Shown here: positions 8,702 to 17,557 of the stretch, piece by piece
How the letters are laid out: every line of letters starts with the position of its first letter
Numbering within the stretch: position 1 is the first letter of the stretch
Assembly: GCF_010500245.1 (NCBI RefSeq)
Contig: NZ_JAAGOX010000008.1
Coordinates: 33,633-97,632, forward strand
DNA length: 64,000 nt
Source: Ruegeria sp. PrR005
GTDB taxonomy: Bacteria; Pseudomonadota; Alphaproteobacteria; Rhodobacterales; Rhodobacteraceae
Direction of reading: 5' to 3'
Position numbers and translations under genes: made by a program
The notes under the pieces: model-generated
Told to the model about the DNA's origin: nothing
The model's database searches: none
The model's input: the letters and a program-made list of their open reading frames with translations, nothing else

Positions 8702-8917
8702 TTACGCCTTGTCCTTGTCGGTCTCGGGCGAGACGTCCTTGGCGGTCTGGGCCACGTCTTCCTCAAGCTCCTTGGTGCCGTCGCTGACACCCTTCTTGAA
8801 GGCGGTGATGCCCTTGCCGACCTCGCCCATGAGCGAGCTGATCTTGCCGCGGCCAAACAGCACGAGGACCACGACGGCGATGAGCAGAAGGCCGGGAAGG
8901 CCGATATTGTTGAGCAT
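8702..8917 (-). CDS. tatA: Sec-independent protein translocase subunit TatA
   Basis: This 71-residue protein starts [20 protein letters not shown] and continues [17 protein letters not shown], the canonical TatA helix, FGxxK hinge and amphipathic helix. It forms the size-adaptable pore of the Tat system in the inner membrane. It is the first gene of tatABC, and a GGAG ribosome site is visible just upstream. The 228 bp between it and the next gene hold no other feature that I can identify and presumably include the operon promoter. A likely client in this window is the Tat-signal binding protein at 48038. Confidence 0.96.
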   Translation of the reverse strand: MLNNIGLPGLLLIAVVVLVLFGRGKISSLMGEVGKGITAFKKGVSDGTKELEEDVAQTAKDVSPETDKDKA

Positions 8918-9145
8918 GGATCGTCTCCTTTGTCGTCATCGGACGCGCGGGCGCGCCTCCGGGCATGTCTCTGATCCCGGGTCTAGCGCGGGCGCGGGTG
9001 ACGGCAAAGAGGGCGCGGAGCCGCGCGTGCCGCGATCAGGGCGAAATTTGCGATTTTGCCGGGGGGGCTTGATCCTCCTGACAGGTTTATGTCAGTTGAG
9101 GGTGGATATCACGGGAGCATCGCAACATGGACAGAAGGATATCCC

Positions 9146-9445
9146 ATGACCGAGACCGTCGAGATCGTCACCTTCGCGCTGAACCCCGATGTCAGCGCCG
9201 CGCGTTTTGTGGAGCTGAGCCGGCAGACCGAAGACTTTGTGCGCGCCCTGCCCGGCTTTCTTCACCGCAGGCTGAGCCAGGGCGCCGACGGTCGCTGGAC
9301 CGATTGCGTGGTCTGGACCGATGCGGCGGCGGCCGAGGCGGCCGCGCGCGCCTTCGAGAGCGCGGACTGCGCGGCGGCGCTGATGGCCGCCATTGCCCCC
9401 GACAGCCTGCGCATGCGGCACGAGGCGGTGCACTGGCAGATGTAA
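9146..9445 (+). CDS. Small ABM-fold-like protein, function unknown
   Basis: This is a 99-residue protein. The ATG at 9146 was chosen because AGAAGGA precedes it and it begins the conserved-looking region TETVEIVTFALNPDVS. The pattern (beta strand, helix FVELSRQTEDFVRALPGFL, strand RRLSQGADGRWTDCVVW, helix) resembles the dimeric alpha-beta barrel (antibiotic biosynthesis monooxygenase) superfamily. No catalytic assignment is possible. It lies 24 bp upstream of a YafY-type regulator gene on the same strand, so the two are probably co-transcribed. Confidence 0.75.
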   Translation: MTETVEIVTFALNPDVSAARFVELSRQTEDFVRALPGFLHRRLSQGADGRWTDCVVWTDAAAAEAAARAFESADCAAALMAAIAPDSLRMRHEAVHWQM

Positions 9446-9469
9446 CGCAGAGCTGCGGAGGGGCGGGTC

Positions 9470-10135
9470 ATGCGTCGTAGTGACCGCCTGTTCGACATCA
9501 TCGGCATCCTGCGCGACGGCAAGCTGCACCGCGCGCAGGATATCGCGGACCGGCTGGAAGTGTCGGTCCGCACCATCTATCGCGACATGGACACGCTGGC
9601 CGCCTCGGGCATCCCGGTCGAGGGCGAGCGCGGCGTCGGTTACATGGTGCGCGAGCAGATCACCCTGCCGCCGCTGAACCTGACCCCGACCGAGCTGGAG
9701 GCGCTGAACCTCGGCATGGCGATCGTGGCCGAGGCGGCGGACCCGGAGCTGAAGGCGGCGGCGCTGACGCTCGCCGACAAGATCGACGCGGTGCTGCCCA
9801 TCCGCACCATTGCCGAGGCCGATGCCTGGAAATTCGCCGTCTACCCCTTTGCCGATGCCGCGCGCGGCCTGGCGCATATGCCGCCGATCCGGGCCGCGAT
9901 CAAGGCACGGCAGAAGCTGCGGCTCAGCTATCGGCGCATCGACGGGGAACTGACCGAGCGCGTGGTGCGGCCGCTGCATATGGAATACTGGGGACGAGTC
10001 TGGACCCTGACCGCCTGGTGCGAGCTGCGCGAGGGGTTCCGGGTGTTCCGCATCGACCTGATCGAGGCGGTGGCCCCATTGCCGGAACTCTTCCGCGACG
10101 AGCCCGGCAAGACCCTGGCCGATTACCAGCCCTGA
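9470..10135 (+). CDS. YafY-family transcriptional regulator (HTH_11 plus WYL domain)
   Basis: This 221-residue protein begins with a winged helix-turn-helix (MRRSDRLFDIIGILRDGKLHR, then DIADRLEVSVRTIYRDM at ~residues 23-40). The C-terminal half contains a WYL-type region (KLRLSYRRIDGELTERVV, then LHMEYWGRVWTLTAW). WYL regulators sense small ligands or nucleic acids in many systems, including stress control; no such partner is seen here other than the small upstream protein. A GGAGGGG ribosome site precedes the ATG. A dispersed intergenic repeat follows the stop. Confidence 0.9.
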   Translation: MRRSDRLFDIIGILRDGKLHRAQDIADRLEVSVRTIYRDMDTLAASGIPVEGERGVGYMVREQITLPPLNLTPTELEALNLGMAIVAEAADPELKAAALTLADKIDAVLPIRTIAEADAWKFAVYPFADAARGLAHMPPIRAAIKARQKLRLSYRRIDGELTERVVRPLHMEYWGRVWTLTAWCELREGFRVFRIDLIEAVAPLPELFRDEPGKTLADYQP

Positions 10136-10139
10136 GCGG

Positions 10140-10270
10140 GGTGTGGGGGCGCTGCCCCCGTCCTGCGGACTCCCCCGGAGTATTTCCGGCGAGATGAAGA
10201 CGCGGGCGCGCTTGCGCTTCTTTCTGGTCGAAAATACTCCCGCCGGAGGCACGGGCCGCAAGGCCCGTAC
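10140..10270. repeat. Dispersed GC-rich intergenic element (copy 1)
   Basis: This stretch between two convergent genes contains GGGGGCGCTGCCCCC, then the core CCCCCGGAGTATTTCCGGCG and a GATGAAG tail. After a GC-rich middle it contains a second core in the opposite direction (AAAATACTCCCGCCGG). The same core, reading AAATACTCCGGGGGAGTCGC on the other strand, recurs at 15467, 24419 and 33466. It behaves like a REP/BIME-type repeat or decorated terminator. Confidence 0.7.
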
Positions 10271-10272
10271 AC

Positions 10273-11463
10273 TCACTTGAGATAAGGTTCGGGGTCGAAA
10301 CTGTCGAAACCCTTGCGCACCTCGAAATGCACATAGGCGTTGTCGCCGTCGCGCAGGCGGGCGATTTTCTGACCGCGTTTCACGGTGTCGCCCTTGTTCA
10401 CCTCGATGCCGTCGACATTGGCATAGACGGTCAGCAGGTTGTCGGCATGGCGGATCACCACGATCGGCACCTGATCGGCATCCGCCGTGATCGCGGCCAC
10501 GGTGCCGCCTTCGGCGGCGCTTACCGCGCTGCCCGGAGCGCCAGCGATATCGATCCCTTCGTTCTTGCCCTTTTCATAGGGCCGCACGATCTTGCCTTTG
10601 ATCGGAAAGGCGAGCTGGGACTTGCTGCTGGCGGTGGGTTGCCCCACCGAGACATCTGGCGCGGCGGGCGCGGTGGCGGCGGCGACTTTCTCGTCCGGCA
10701 GCGGTTTTGTGGCCGAGGGCGGCGTGGGCGTGGGCGACCCCGTGCCGGGCGCGGTGGTGGTGGCGGCGGCGGCGGGAGTTGCCGCCTGTTTCTTTGGCGC
10801 TGGCTGATCCTTGACCGGGATCAGCAGGTACTGGCCCTCGCGGATGGCGAAATCGGAGCCGAGGCCGTTCCATTCGGCCAGCGCGTTGACCGGCACCTGG
10901 TAAAGGCGCGAGATGGTATAGGCGGTCTCGCCCCGCGCCACCTTGTGCCGCACCGGTTCCGGACCGCTGGGTTTGGCGGCCGAGGGCGCGGGCGCGGCGG
11001 GTTTGGCAGGTTCCAGTGTCGTGGTCTGGACCGGGGTGGTGTCCGGCGCCTGGTCGATGGCGCTGCCCGCCAGGGCCGCGATATCGACATTACCGCCCTG
11101 CCCGGCCGGTTCGGCAACGCGGCGCGGCAGCGCCAGCACCTCGCCCTCGCGCAGGACGTCATCGGGTTGCAGCCCGTTGAAGCGCGCCAGTTCGCCCGAC
11201 GGCAGGCCGACCCGTTCGGCCAGCGAGGTGACCGTATCGCCGCGCCGGGCCACCGCCACCTGGTAGTTGGGATAGGAAATCACTCCGCGCGTATCCGGTT
11301 TCGGGCGCGGCGCGGTCTTGGCCGCCTGTGCGGCCTCGGTGGTGTTGAAGGCGCCGATCTGGCCCCGCAGATCATAGTCGAGCGGCCCCTCGCAGGCGGC
11401 AAGCAGCGCCAGCGCGGCACAGGCCAGGGTCGGTCTGGTCAGGGTTCGGAACGAAACACGCAT
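10273..11463 (-). CDS. nlpD: NlpD-like lipoprotein: two LysM domains plus degenerate M23 domain
   Basis: The 396-residue protein starts at the ATG at 11463, preceded by GAGGA. Its signal peptide ends in the lipobox LALLAAC. Two LysM repeats follow (YQVAVARRGDTVTSLAERVG and HKVARGETAYTISRLYQVPV), then Pro/Ala-rich linkers and a LytM/M23 domain (GKIVRPYEKGKNEGIDIAG to YVHFEVRKG). The metal-binding His before GIDIA and the first His of the HxH motif are missing, so it is probably an amidase activator like NlpD/EnvC, not a peptidase. It follows surE and pcm, the usual context. Confidence 0.9.
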   Translation of the reverse strand: MRVSFRTLTRPTLACAALALLAACEGPLDYDLRGQIGAFNTTEAAQAAKTAPRPKPDTRGVISYPNYQVAVARRGDTVTSLAERVGLPSGELARFNGLQPDDVLREGEVLALPRRVAEPAGQGGNVDIAALAGSAIDQAPDTTPVQTTTLEPAKPAAPAPSAAKPSGPEPVRHKVARGETAYTISRLYQVPVNALAEWNGLGSDFAIREGQYLLIPVKDQPAPKKQAATPAAAATTTAPGTGSPTPTPPSATKPLPDEKVAAATAPAAPDVSVGQPTASSKSQLAFPIKGKIVRPYEKGKNEGIDIAGAPGSAVSAAEGGTVAAITADADQVPIVVIRHADNLLTVYANVDGIEVNKGDTVKRGQKIARLRDGDNAYVHFEVRKGFDSFDPEPYLK

Positions 11464-11545
11464 CTCATTATCCTCAATGCTGCCCCCCATGTGGTCCGGG
11501 GGTTCGCGTCAATCAACAGGGTCCGGGCAACAGGACCCGGGGGTC

Positions 11546-12193
11546 TCAGCCATCCTTGCCCAGCCCTTCGAGCAGCGGCACGAAACGGACCGGGCGCAAT
11601 TCATCATAGTCGAATCCGGTCTCGTGGCGACGGACCCGGATCAGGGTCTGCACCGTGTCCGACTGGCCGACGGGCAGAACCATGATACCGCCGATCTTCA
11701 GTTGCGCCAAGAGCGGGCCGGGCGCATCTTCGGCGGCGGCGGTGACGATGATGCGGTCAAAGGGGGCCTGATCGGACAGGCCAAAGGAACCATCGGCGGT
11801 CATCGTGGTGATATTGACCAGTTGCAGACGCTGGAACAGGGTCTGCGCCTCGCGCACCAGGCGGGCGTGGCGGTCGACGGTATAGACCCGGCGCGCCAGC
11901 TTGGCCAGGATCGCGGCCTGATAGCCCGAACCGGTGCCGACTTCGAGCACCTTGTCGCGCGGATGCACCTCGAGCGCCTGGGTCATCAGCCCGACAACCG
12001 AGGGCTGGCTGATGGTCTGACCGCAGGCAATGGGCAGCGGCATGTCCTCGTAGGCGCGTTCGGCGAAGAGGCCACGCACGAATAGGCCGCGATCGACCTC
12101 TTCCATCGCCGCCAGCACCCGCCGGTCGGTCACGCCCTTTGAACGGAGCGCGAACAGGAACTGCATCTTGGTTTCGGCGTCGGGTCCGCTCAT
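11546..12193 (-). CDS. pcm: Protein-L-isoaspartate O-methyltransferase
   Basis: This 215-residue protein repairs isoaspartyl residues in aged proteins using S-adenosylmethionine. The SAM-binding motif [18 protein letters not shown] and the preceding family signature ([17 protein letters not shown]) are intact, as is the strand [15 protein letters not shown]. Its start codon overlaps the end of surE by 4 bp (the two share ATGA), as in many proteobacteria, and the nlpD-like gene follows by 82 bp. Length is normal for the family. Confidence 0.96.
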   Translation of the reverse strand: MSGPDAETKMQFLFALRSKGVTDRRVLAAMEEVDRGLFVRGLFAERAYEDMPLPIACGQTISQPSVVGLMTQALEVHPRDKVLEVGTGSGYQAAILAKLARRVYTVDRHARLVREAQTLFQRLQLVNITTMTADGSFGLSDQAPFDRIIVTAAAEDAPGPLLAQLKIGGIMVLPVGQSDTVQTLIRVRRHETGFDYDELRPVRFVPLLEGLGKDG

Positions 12194-12972
12194 AGGGTGG
12201 CCTGCAATGCCTCCAACGTGTCTTCGGCGGTCAGGTCCGCGCGCATGGGCGTGACCGAGATATAGCCGTCGAGATTGACGGCGGCATCGGTACCTGGCGC
12301 GGTGCGCGCCTGCTGGTCGCCGCCCTTGATCCAGAGGAAGCGCTTGCCCGAGGGCGACAGATGCGGTTCGACCGCATAGCGCGAGCCCTGGCGAAAGCCC
12401 TGGCGGACGACCTTGGTTCCCTTGACCTCGGCGGCAGGTACCGGCGGAAAGTTCACGTTGAAGAACAGGCGGTAGTCGGGCCGTTCCTGGGGCCAGGCGG
12501 CGAGGATGCGACGGACCACCTCGGCGCCGTGGGTCTGGGCGATTTCGAAGGGATCTTCGCGGCCATAGTTGCGCGGGCCAAAGAACTGCGACAGCGCAAT
12601 GGCGGGCAGGCCCTGAAGCGCCGCCTCCATCGCGCCGCCGAGCGTACCGGAATAGAGCGCGTTCTCGGCCGAGTTGTTGCCCCGGTTCACCCCCGACAGC
12701 ACCAGGTCGGGGGGCGCGTCCTTCATTACGTCATGCAGGCCCGCCAGCACGCAGTCGGCCGGACTGCCTTCGGTCGCGAACCGCCGCTCGCCCAGTTTGG
12801 CGATCAGCATCGGATGGGTATAGCTGATGCAGTGACCCACGCCCGACTGTTCAAAGGCCGGGGCCACGGTCCAGACCTCTCCCTCCGGGCCGGCGAGGTC
12901 GCGGGCCAGTGCCTCGAGCGCGGCCAGGCCCGGCGCGTTGATGCCGTCGTCATTGGTGATGAGAATGCGCAT
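12190..12972 (-). CDS. surE: 5'/3'-nucleotidase SurE
   Basis: This 260-residue protein begins [20 protein letters not shown], which carries the metal-binding Asp-Asp pair of SurE. The segment [22 protein letters not shown] is the second active-site signature. SurE removes phosphate from nucleoside monophosphates and has been linked to stationary-phase survival. It heads the surE-pcm-nlpD run. Position and length are normal. Confidence 0.97.
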   Translation of the reverse strand: MRILITNDDGINAPGLAALEALARDLAGPEGEVWTVAPAFEQSGVGHCISYTHPMLIAKLGERRFATEGSPADCVLAGLHDVMKDAPPDLVLSGVNRGNNSAENALYSGTLGGAMEAALQGLPAIALSQFFGPRNYGREDPFEIAQTHGAEVVRRILAAWPQERPDYRLFFNVNFPPVPAAEVKGTKVVRQGFRQGSRYAVEPHLSPSGKRFLWIKGGDQQARTAPGTDAAVNLDGYISVTPMRADLTAEDTLEALQATL

Positions 12973-13096
12973 GTCGTCCTGCCCCGTTTTGCCCTTGATA
13001 GACGCGGGTCACCCGCACGGCAAGCGCGGCAGGCCGCCGTTCTGCGGCATTCCTGTATCAGTCGGCGGCAAAACCGCACCGATCAGAGGGGGAGAG

Positions 13097-13142
13097 CCAG
13101 AATTTTGCAAAAATTCTGGGCACAAAAAATCTCAGATTTTTT
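13097..13142. repeat. Two adjacent AT-rich near-palindromes
   Basis: CCAGAATTTT (13097-13106) pairs with AAAATTCTGG (13110-13119) across three bases, and AAAAAATCT (13124-13132) pairs with AGATTTTTT (13134-13142) across one base. The second overlaps the stop codon of the ABC ATPase gene and could act as its terminator on the minus strand. The build (tight palindromes in tandem) is like the set at 28552-28616. Confidence 0.7.
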
Positions 13143-14238
13143 GGCGCCCGGCCGGGGCCGGGAAGACGAAACAGCGGTCGCGGCGGATGGTCAGCCACAT
13201 GACCCGGCCGGGTTCGGGGATGAACACATTGGGCACCGTGGCCTTGAGCATGGATCCGTTGAAATCCATCCGGAACTCGACCAGGCTCTCACCGCCCAGA
13301 AAACGCGCCCGCTCGACCACGCCGCGCGCCGCGACCCCGTCCGAGGGCGTGGGCAGCGGCCCCCTGCCACCCCGGTCAAAGTCGAGCTTCACATGCTGGG
13401 GGCGGAAAACGATGTCGACATCGGTGCCGTCGGGGATGCCGGGCGCCAGGAACTGGCCAAAGGGGGTGGCGGCCAATGCGCCGTTGACCTGCGCCTTGAG
13501 CGTGTTCACATCGCTGAAGAAGGCCACCGCCGCCTTGTCCACCGGGCGGGTATAGACGTTGTAGGGCGCGCCCTGCTGCACGATCCGCCCGTCGCGCATC
13601 AGCGCGATCTCGTCGGCCATGCGCATCGCCTCTTCGGGCTCGTGCGTGACCAGCAGCACGGCCGCATCCTCTTCCTTCAGCAGCGCCAGCGTGTCGTCGC
13701 GGATACCGTCGCGCAGCCGGTTGTCGAGACCCGAGAACGGCTCGTCCATCAGCATGATGCGCGGCCGTGGCGCTAGGGCGCGCGCCAGCGCCACCCGTTG
13801 CTGTTCACCGCCCGAGAGCTGGTGCGGATAGCTGTCGATATGGCGCGACAGCGACACGCGGGCCAGCAGCTCCTCGACCCGCGCGCGTTTCTCCTCGCGG
13901 CTGCCCTTGAGGCCAAAGGCCACGTTGCCCGCCACGCTGAGATGCGGAAACAGCGCGAAGTCCTGGAACATCAGGCCGATCTCGCGCCGCTCGGGCGGGA
14001 CGCGGAACACCGTGTCGCAGATCAGCTTGCCATCGACATGGATCTGGCCGCTGTCCTGCATCTCGACCCCGGCGATCATCCTGAGCGTGGTCGACTTGCC
14101 GCAGCCCGACGGGCCCAAGAGGCAGGTCACCTGGCCGGCGCGGATCGACAGCGATACGTCATCGACCACCCGCTGCCCGTCGAATACGCGCACCAGATTG
14201 CGGATCTCGAGCCGCGGAGGGGTTCGTCCTGCCGTCAC
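13132..14238 (-). CDS. ABC transporter ATP-binding protein, Fe3+/polyamine type (orphan)
   Basis: This 368-residue ATPase has Walker A (LLGPSGCGKSTTLRMIAG), the Q-loop (GLMFQDFALFPHLSVAGNV), the ABC signature (YPHQLSGGEQQRVALARAL) and Walker B (RIMLMDEPFSGLD). A C-terminal TOBE-type region (residues ~240-368) places it in the FbpC/PotA class that drives iron or polyamine uptake. No permease or binding-protein gene lies beside it, so it must work with subunits encoded elsewhere. The gene overlaps a near-palindrome at its 3' end. Confidence 0.9.
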   Translation of the reverse strand: MTAGRTPPRLEIRNLVRVFDGQRVVDDVSLSIRAGQVTCLLGPSGCGKSTTLRMIAGVEMQDSGQIHVDGKLICDTVFRVPPERREIGLMFQDFALFPHLSVAGNVAFGLKGSREEKRARVEELLARVSLSRHIDSYPHQLSGGEQQRVALARALAPRPRIMLMDEPFSGLDNRLRDGIRDDTLALLKEEDAAVLLVTHEPEEAMRMADEIALMRDGRIVQQGAPYNVYTRPVDKAAVAFFSDVNTLKAQVNGALAATPFGQFLAPGIPDGTDVDIVFRPQHVKLDFDRGGRGPLPTPSDGVAARGVVERARFLGGESLVEFRMDFNGSMLKATVPNVFIPEPGRVMWLTIRRDRCFVFPAPAGRQKI

Positions 14239-14328
14239 CTGTCGGGCCTCGCTGCCTATCCCTAGCCTTTTGGTCGGGAGTTCAGGCCGGGGATAGCAAC
14301 CCCGTCCCGTCAGCGCAAGGCACCCCTG

Positions 14329-15384
14329 TCAGCAACAGCCGCCCGAGGCCGGTGCCGGTGCCGGTGCCAGCCCGTTGAACGGCGAGTTGCCGCCGCATCC
14401 GGCAAAAATGCCGTAATGGGTGGAGAAATCGCCGATGAACTCGAAATGCGGCGCAAAGCGCGTCTCGGCCAGCATGCGCCAGGTATTGCCGCAGACCGGG
14501 AACACCTTGCCGGTCTCGATCACATGATGGTCGTCCAGCACGAAGGTATGCGGCGCGTTGGGCACGGTGCCCTTGTAGATCACCGCCTGGCCGTAGTCCT
14601 CGCAGGCCGGTTCCAGACCATCCAGGCTGAACAGGCGGTAAGTGGCCGACAGGAAGCGGATCGGCCCGAGCTTGTCTTGCAGCGCCGGGTTGCCGACATT
14701 CAGCGCCCGGCTTTCCACCATGCGCGGGTCGCCGAACCCGGCCTGCCGCGCCAGGGTCAGGAAATCGTTCCAGTAAAGCGCGCCGGACAGACATTCGCCA
14801 TAGAGCACCTCGTCCTCGGCCAGCTCTGCCGGAATGCGGCGGTCGGCGTAGACATCCGAGAAATACATCTCGCCGCCCGGTTTCAAGAGCCGCTGCGCGC
14901 CGCGCAGCACCGCCGCCTTGTCGGTGGCCAGGTTCAGCACGCAGTTCGACACGATGATGTCGAAGGAGCCGGGTTCCAGCGGTAGGTCCTCCAGCTTCTC
15001 GATGAAGCCTTGGTGAAATTCGGTGTTGGGCGCGTCATAGCCGAATGCTTCGGCATGATAGGCGCGATGGGCGCGCGCTACGTCCAGCTGCGCCTGGGTC
15101 ATGTCGACGCCCACCACCGCGCCCTGCGGCCCCACCAAGGCCGACAGCGCATAGACATCGCGCCCCGCGCCGCAGCCCAGATCGAGGATGCGCGCGCCCT
15201 CCAGCGCCAGGGGCGCGATCAGGCCGCAGCCGTAATAGCGCGCCATCACCTCGTCATGCACTTTGGCCAGCACCGGTTTCAGATGCGCGGGCATCTCTGC
15301 GGCGGTACAGCAGGCGTCGGTCTGCAAATCCGAGGTGCCCTTCAGCACCTCGCCGTAATAGGTCTGCACCGCCTCGTGTTTCAT
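14329..15384 (-). CDS. Arsenite S-adenosylmethionine methyltransferase-like protein
   Basis: This 351-residue protein starts at the ATG at 15384 (GAGGGG ribosome site). It has a SAM-binding motif ILDLGCGAGRDVYALSALVG and the cysteine placements of ArsM enzymes: TDACCTAAEMP near the N-terminus, SNCVLNL after the methyltransferase core, and GECLSGALYW further on. A C-terminal domain follows and the protein ends in a Cys-rich tail (FAGCGG, then GGCC). ArsM methylates As(III) in the cytoplasm. No arsR, arsC or efflux gene adjoins it, so arsenic regulation in place is not evident; another thiol-active substrate is possible. Confidence 0.85.
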   Translation of the reverse strand: MKHEAVQTYYGEVLKGTSDLQTDACCTAAEMPAHLKPVLAKVHDEVMARYYGCGLIAPLALEGARILDLGCGAGRDVYALSALVGPQGAVVGVDMTQAQLDVARAHRAYHAEAFGYDAPNTEFHQGFIEKLEDLPLEPGSFDIIVSNCVLNLATDKAAVLRGAQRLLKPGGEMYFSDVYADRRIPAELAEDEVLYGECLSGALYWNDFLTLARQAGFGDPRMVESRALNVGNPALQDKLGPIRFLSATYRLFSLDGLEPACEDYGQAVIYKGTVPNAPHTFVLDDHHVIETGKVFPVCGNTWRMLAETRFAPHFEFIGDFSTHYGIFAGCGGNSPFNGLAPAPAPASGGCC

Positions 15385-15466
15385 CGCTGGCCCCTCATTC
15401 CATTTGCGCAACAGCTAGCGCACCCCGCCCCTCCACGCAATCGAACCTACGAAAGCGTGACCATGT

Positions 15467-15531
15467 CTTCATTTCGCCGGAAATACTCCGGGGGAGTCGC
15501 CCGGAACGGGCGGCGGGGGCAGCGCCCCCTT
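15467..15531. repeat. Dispersed GC-rich intergenic element (copy 2)
   Basis: The core CTTCATTTCGCCGGAAATAC is followed by TCCGGGGGAGTCGC, a short palindrome around CCCGGAACGGG, and GGGGGCAGCGCCCCC. It fills the gap between the methyltransferase gene and the end of the AlkD-like gene. It matches copies at 10140, 24419 and 33466. Confidence 0.7.
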
Positions 15532-16636
15532 ACGCTTCCAGCTCGAAAACACCCATCGCCCGGACCCGGCCGTTGACCTGCACCTCGACCCGGTGCGGCC
15601 CGGGCACAAGGGTGAAGGTGCTGGCGTCGCCTTTCAGCTTGTGCCGCTTGTCCAACCGTAGGCCGCCGCCCGTCAGACGCGCCTGTTTCCACTTGTGGAC
15701 CTTGGCCGAGACCTTGCCGCCGGGACGTTGGAAATACACGATGTAATCGACCAGCACCGGCAGCTCCGCTGCCCCTTTCAGTTCCAGCCCCAAGACAAGA
15801 TCCGTGCCGATGCGGGCGCGCGCCGGAAGCTCCAGCTTCGCCGTGACCGGCGCGCCCGGGTCGTAACCCAGCATCGCCATTGCGCCGGGGTGGCCCGCCT
15901 TGACCAGCCCGCGCAGGGCATGGGCGGTGATCCACTGGCGCTCGCTGGTGCTCTGCCGCGCGGCCGCGCGCCAGTCGGAGAGCCGGTCCAGCACCAGGTC
16001 GGGGTCCTTTTTTGCAATATCGTTCAGGTGGTTGGCCACCGAGCGGGTGACATAGCGGGTGGGATCGGCGTGCAAGCGGTCCAGCAGCGGCAGGGCGGCA
16101 TCAAGCGGCAGGGCAATGCCCGCGCCCCAGGGCAGGCGCGGGCGGGTGCCCTCGCTGACCAGCCGCCGCACATGATAGCTGTCGTGATCACACCAGTCCC
16201 GCATCCGGTTCAGAACCAGGTCGGGCCAGCGGTTCAGGAACGGGCGGATCGCCCATTCCATCGAAAACCGCTGGGTGAGTTCGGCCAGGACATCGAGCGC
16301 CATGTCCGGGTGTTCGATACCGGCCGAGGCCACCCATTCGCCCAGCGGCGCAAAGATGAAATCGCCAAAATCGTCGTCCGACAGGTTCGGGTCGAGCGGC
16401 GGCGGCAGGGCGTGCAGGATCGCTGCCGCCACTTGCGGCAGCTCCCCCGGCAGGCTGTCCATCAGGCAGGCCGCGATCCAGTCGATGCGCTGTTTCAGCT
16501 CCAGCTCGGGCAGGCGCGCCATCACCCGCGCCTCGAACTCGGCACCGTCGAACCCCGGCCCGTCGAAAAGGCCGGCGAGATAGCCGACCTTTTCCGCGTT
16601 AAAGAGCTGGTCCTTGAGCGAAAACCCCTGCGCCAT
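15530..16636 (-). CDS. AlkD-like DNA alkylation repair protein (HEAT-like repeats)
   Basis: This 368-residue protein is built of helical repeats with segments typical of the AlkD/AlkC family: FGDFIFAPLGEWVASAG, SMEWAIRPFLNRWPDLVLNR and HDSYHVRRLVSEGTRPRLPW. Family members remove alkylated bases (3- or 7-alkylpurines) by wrapping the DNA backbone. A C-terminal beta-rich segment (residues ~265-368) follows the repeats and is also present in larger family members. It lies 4 bp from the end of the neighbouring SDR gene on the same strand, so the two are likely co-transcribed. Confidence 0.88.
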   Translation of the reverse strand: MAQGFSLKDQLFNAEKVGYLAGLFDGPGFDGAEFEARVMARLPELELKQRIDWIAACLMDSLPGELPQVAAAILHALPPPLDPNLSDDDFGDFIFAPLGEWVASAGIEHPDMALDVLAELTQRFSMEWAIRPFLNRWPDLVLNRMRDWCDHDSYHVRRLVSEGTRPRLPWGAGIALPLDAALPLLDRLHADPTRYVTRSVANHLNDIAKKDPDLVLDRLSDWRAAARQSTSERQWITAHALRGLVKAGHPGAMAMLGYDPGAPVTAKLELPARARIGTDLVLGLELKGAAELPVLVDYIVYFQRPGGKVSAKVHKWKQARLTGGGLRLDKRHKLKGDASTFTLVPGPHRVEVQVNGRVRAMGVFELEA

Positions 16637-16639
16637 GCC

Positions 16640-17422
16640 CTACATCGTCAGGTTGGTGCCGCCGCCGTCGTGCAGCAGGTTCTGGCCGACGATGAAGCCC
16701 GCATGCTTCGAGCAGAGAAAGGCGCAGGTGGCGCCGAATTCCTCGGGCGAACCGTAGCGGCGGGCGGGAATCGTGGCGGCGCGCTCGGCACGCGCCTCGT
16801 CGAGCGAGATGCCTTTTTGCTGCGCCACCGGGCCATCCAGCGCATTGGCGCGGTCGGTGGCATGGATGCCGGGCAGCAGGTTGTTGATCGTCACGCCAAA
16901 GGGCGCGACCTGGCGCGAGGTGCCTGCGACATAGCCCGTCAGCCCGGTGCGGGCCGCGTTCGACAGGCCCAGCGCCGGGATCGGCGCGCGCACCGATTGC
17001 GAGGTGATGTTGACCACCCGGCCCCAGCACTTGTCGATCATGCCGGGCAAGAGCGCCTTCATGAAGGCGATGGGTGTCAGCATGTTGGCGTCGAGCGCGC
17101 GGATGAAATCGTCGCGGTCCCAATCCGACCAGAGGCCCGGCGGCGGGCCGCCGGCATTGGTGACAAGGATGTCCACGCCCTGCGCGGCCTCGATCACCTG
17201 CGCCTGCCCTGCCTGGGTGGTGACGTCACAGGCGATGGTCGTCACCTTGACTCCATGCGCCGCGCGGATCGCCTCTGCCGCAGCCTCCAGCGCCTCGGCG
17301 CCGCGCGCGTTCATCACCAGATCGACGCCCGCCGCCGCCAGCGCCTGGGCGCAGCCCAGCCCCAATCCCTTGGACGAGGCGCAGACCAGCGCCTTCTTGC
17401 CCGCAATACCCAGATCCATCAT
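16640..17422 (-). CDS. SDR-family protein with altered active site
   Basis: This 260-residue Rossmann protein has the cofactor site ALVCASSKGLGLGCAQALA and the strand VDILVTNAGGPPPG. The catalytic Ser is present in NITSQSV, but the YxxxK motif is replaced by SNAAR (in LGLSNAARTGLTGY). This pattern occurs in a recognised side branch of FabG-like proteins, so the change is probably old, not random decay. True reductase activity is doubtful or uses other residues. The C-terminus HDGGGTNLTM is normal for the family. It may share a transcript with the AlkD-like gene downstream. Confidence 0.88.
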   Translation of the reverse strand: MMDLGIAGKKALVCASSKGLGLGCAQALAAAGVDLVMNARGAEALEAAAEAIRAAHGVKVTTIACDVTTQAGQAQVIEAAQGVDILVTNAGGPPPGLWSDWDRDDFIRALDANMLTPIAFMKALLPGMIDKCWGRVVNITSQSVRAPIPALGLSNAARTGLTGYVAGTSRQVAPFGVTINNLLPGIHATDRANALDGPVAQQKGISLDEARAERAATIPARRYGSPEEFGATCAFLCSKHAGFIVGQNLLHDGGGTNLTM

Positions 17423-17557
17423 CCGCTCTCCCTGCTTGATGTTCTTGATCGCGAGTTAGCACCAATTGCCCGGGGATCACCACCCGGTTGACCGAGAACC
17501 GCCATATTTTGGCGGCAGACTGGATTGCATTTGCGCCACCCGACTTACAGATTGAAA

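Noticed and set aside
15695..17491. 598-codon open frame on the plus strand
   Set aside because: It lies antisense to the AlkD-like and SDR genes and has low-complexity Arg/Gln/Gly text without motifs.
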